Assembly (NCBI GenBank): GCA_045644605.1
Contig: JAZRHB010000077.1
Span: forward strand, 1-15,127
DNA length: 15,127 bases
Direction of reading: 5' to 3'
Origin: RGIG4103 sp045644605
GTDB lineage: Bacteria; Bacillota; Clostridia; RUG12999
Shown: positions 14,466-15,127 of the stretch, in pieces
Layout: each line of letters opens with the position of its first letter
Position numbering within the stretch: the first letter of the stretch is position 1
Program-made: the position numbers and the translations under genes
The notes under the pieces: model-generated
The model's database searches: none
What the model saw: only the letters and a program-made list of their open reading frames with translations
What the model was told of the DNA's origin: nothing

Positions 14466-14726
14466 ATGTCAAGTTTATTTGTAATCGCACTTGGACTATC
14501 GACAGTATTCGCAGGACTTATTCTCCTGATTTTCGTTTGCAAAATCATGAGTTTCTTCTGCATGAAATTCAGCAGCAAAAAACCGGTACCGGTTACTGCA
14601 GCTGCACCTGCTCCCGCAGCAGTTCCGAATAATCCGGAGCTTATTGCCGCAGTAGGCGTTGCAATAGCAGAAGACCTTGGAGAAGATGTTTCCGCAATAC
14701 GCATCAAATCAATCAGACAAATTTAA
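14466..14726 (+). CDS. oadG: Sodium-pump decarboxylase gamma subunit (OadG-like)
   Basis: 86-residue small membrane protein: one N-terminal transmembrane helix (about residues 3-27), a short charged stretch, an Ala/Pro linker (about 41-50), and a C-terminal conserved helix-like PELIAAVGVAIAEDLG region. This is the layout of OadG/MmdD gamma subunits, which anchor the carboxyltransferase and biotin carrier to the beta-subunit sodium channel. ATG 14466 is used because earlier in-frame ATGs at 14406 and 14436 fall in or before the promoter. GGAGG lies 13 bases upstream, a rather long gap. It is the first gene of an operon with the biotin carrier (18 bases on) and the beta subunit. Confidence 0.82.
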   Translation: MSSLFVIALGLSTVFAGLILLIFVCKIMSFFCMKFSSKKPVPVTAAAPAPAAVPNNPELIAAVGVAIAEDLGEDVSAIRIKSIRQI

Positions 14727-14744
14727 GAAAAGGGGTATCTCGAA

Positions 14745-15083
14745 ATGAAAAAGTACAATGTTAAAGTTAATGGAACAAGTTATGAAGTTGAAATTGAGCT
14801 TATAAGCGAAACAGAAGCAAAAGCAGCACCGGCTGCAGCTCCGGCTCCGGCAGCAGCTCCCGCAGGTAATGGTGAAACCGTTACTGCTCCTATGCCGGGT
14901 ACAATTCTTGCAGTTAATGTTAGCAATGGACAGGCAGTTAAAGCCGGCGAAGTTCTTATGGTTCTTGAAGCTATGAAAATGGAAAACGAAATTATGGCCC
15001 CCTGCGATGGAACTGTTTCAAACGTAAGCGTTTCCAAAGGTGCATCCGTTGAAAACGGCAGCGTTCTTTGCACAATCGCTTAA
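14745..15083 (+). CDS. Biotin carboxyl carrier protein of a membrane decarboxylase
   Basis: 112 residues carrying the swinging biotin that accepts CO2 from the carboxyltransferase subunit and delivers it to the membrane beta subunit. A short N-terminal beta segment (1-22) is followed by an Ala/Pro-rich flexible linker (25-41) and a biotinyl domain (43-112). The attachment site is EAMKME with K78, and PMPGTI is the usual partner loop. The compact size and Pro/Ala linker match MmdC/GcdC carriers rather than the AccB of fatty acid synthesis. AAGGGG lies upstream of ATG 14745. The beta-subunit gene starts 16 bases after the stop. Confidence 0.93.
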   Translation: MKKYNVKVNGTSYEVEIELISETEAKAAPAAAPAPAAAPAGNGETVTAPMPGTILAVNVSNGQAVKAGEVLMVLEAMKMENEIMAPCDGTVSNVSVSKGASVENGSVLCTIA

Positions 15084-15099
15084 GTAAGGAGAGTTCAAT

Positions 15100-15127
15100 A
15101 TGGAAGCTATTTTAAATTTTCTCGCAA
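15100..15127 (+). CDS. oadB: Start of sodium-translocating decarboxylase beta subunit (partial)
   Basis: AAGGAG precedes ATG 15100, and the nine visible codons read MEAILNFLA before the window ends. That N-terminus and the position after gamma and biotin carrier genes fit the OadB/MmdB/GcdB subunit, the membrane protein that decarboxylates carboxybiotin and exports Na+. Identification rests mainly on gene order; the body of the protein lies outside. Confidence 0.7.

Overview
The window reads as chromosomal DNA of an AT-rich, anaerobic Gram-positive bacterium, most likely a Clostridia member (Oscillospiraceae/Lachnospiraceae-like). The pointers are strong purine-rich ribosome binding sites, TTGACA/TATAAT-type promoters, many hairpin-plus-T-run terminators, a single-chain Firmicute-type PurL, a Rex repressor, and the start of a sodium-pumping biotin decarboxylase operon. 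No phage, IS transposase, CRISPR array, rRNA or tRNA gene was recognised. Species placement is inference.

Layout. Bases 1-319 hold the possible tail of a plus-strand gene, two terminators, and a short hairpin box present twice. A minus-strand CPA2-type cation:proton antiporter (320-1609) has its own promoter. Bases 1643-2017 hold a terminator and a 277-bp element bounded by near-perfect 20-bp inverted repeats. A three-gene minus-strand operon follows in transcription order: a GT-C-like membrane glycosyltransferase (3780-5090), an MBL-fold hydrolase (2911-3777) and a ferritin-like/VIT1 iron transporter (2018-2896). Next comes a minus-strand purL-lysA operon (10197 to 5197), ending in a terminator that abuts the promoter of the previous operon.

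A divergent AT-rich intergenic region (10198-10473) separates purL from a plus-strand pair: a Gfo/Idh/MocA oxidoreductase and an Eis-like GNAT acetyltransferase. A run of mini-hairpins and a bidirectional terminator separate this pair from a convergent minus-strand operon of an isocitrate/isopropylmalate-type dehydrogenase plus rex. Divergent from that, at the right edge, is an operon for a membrane decarboxylase: gamma subunit (OadG-like), biotin carrier, and the first nine codons of the beta subunit.

Functionally the window is mostly housekeeping: purine and lysine/peptidoglycan precursor synthesis, cation and iron homeostasis, and redox metabolism. The right end has a coherent energy theme: a dehydrogenase co-transcribed with the NADH-sensing repressor Rex, next to a divergent sodium-pump operon. 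The least explained signals are non-coding: the duplicated hairpin box, the 277-bp inverted-repeat element, the AATTCA-spaced mini-hairpins, and a dyad inside the oxidoreductase promoter. I found no clear evidence of a wholly new multi-gene system.
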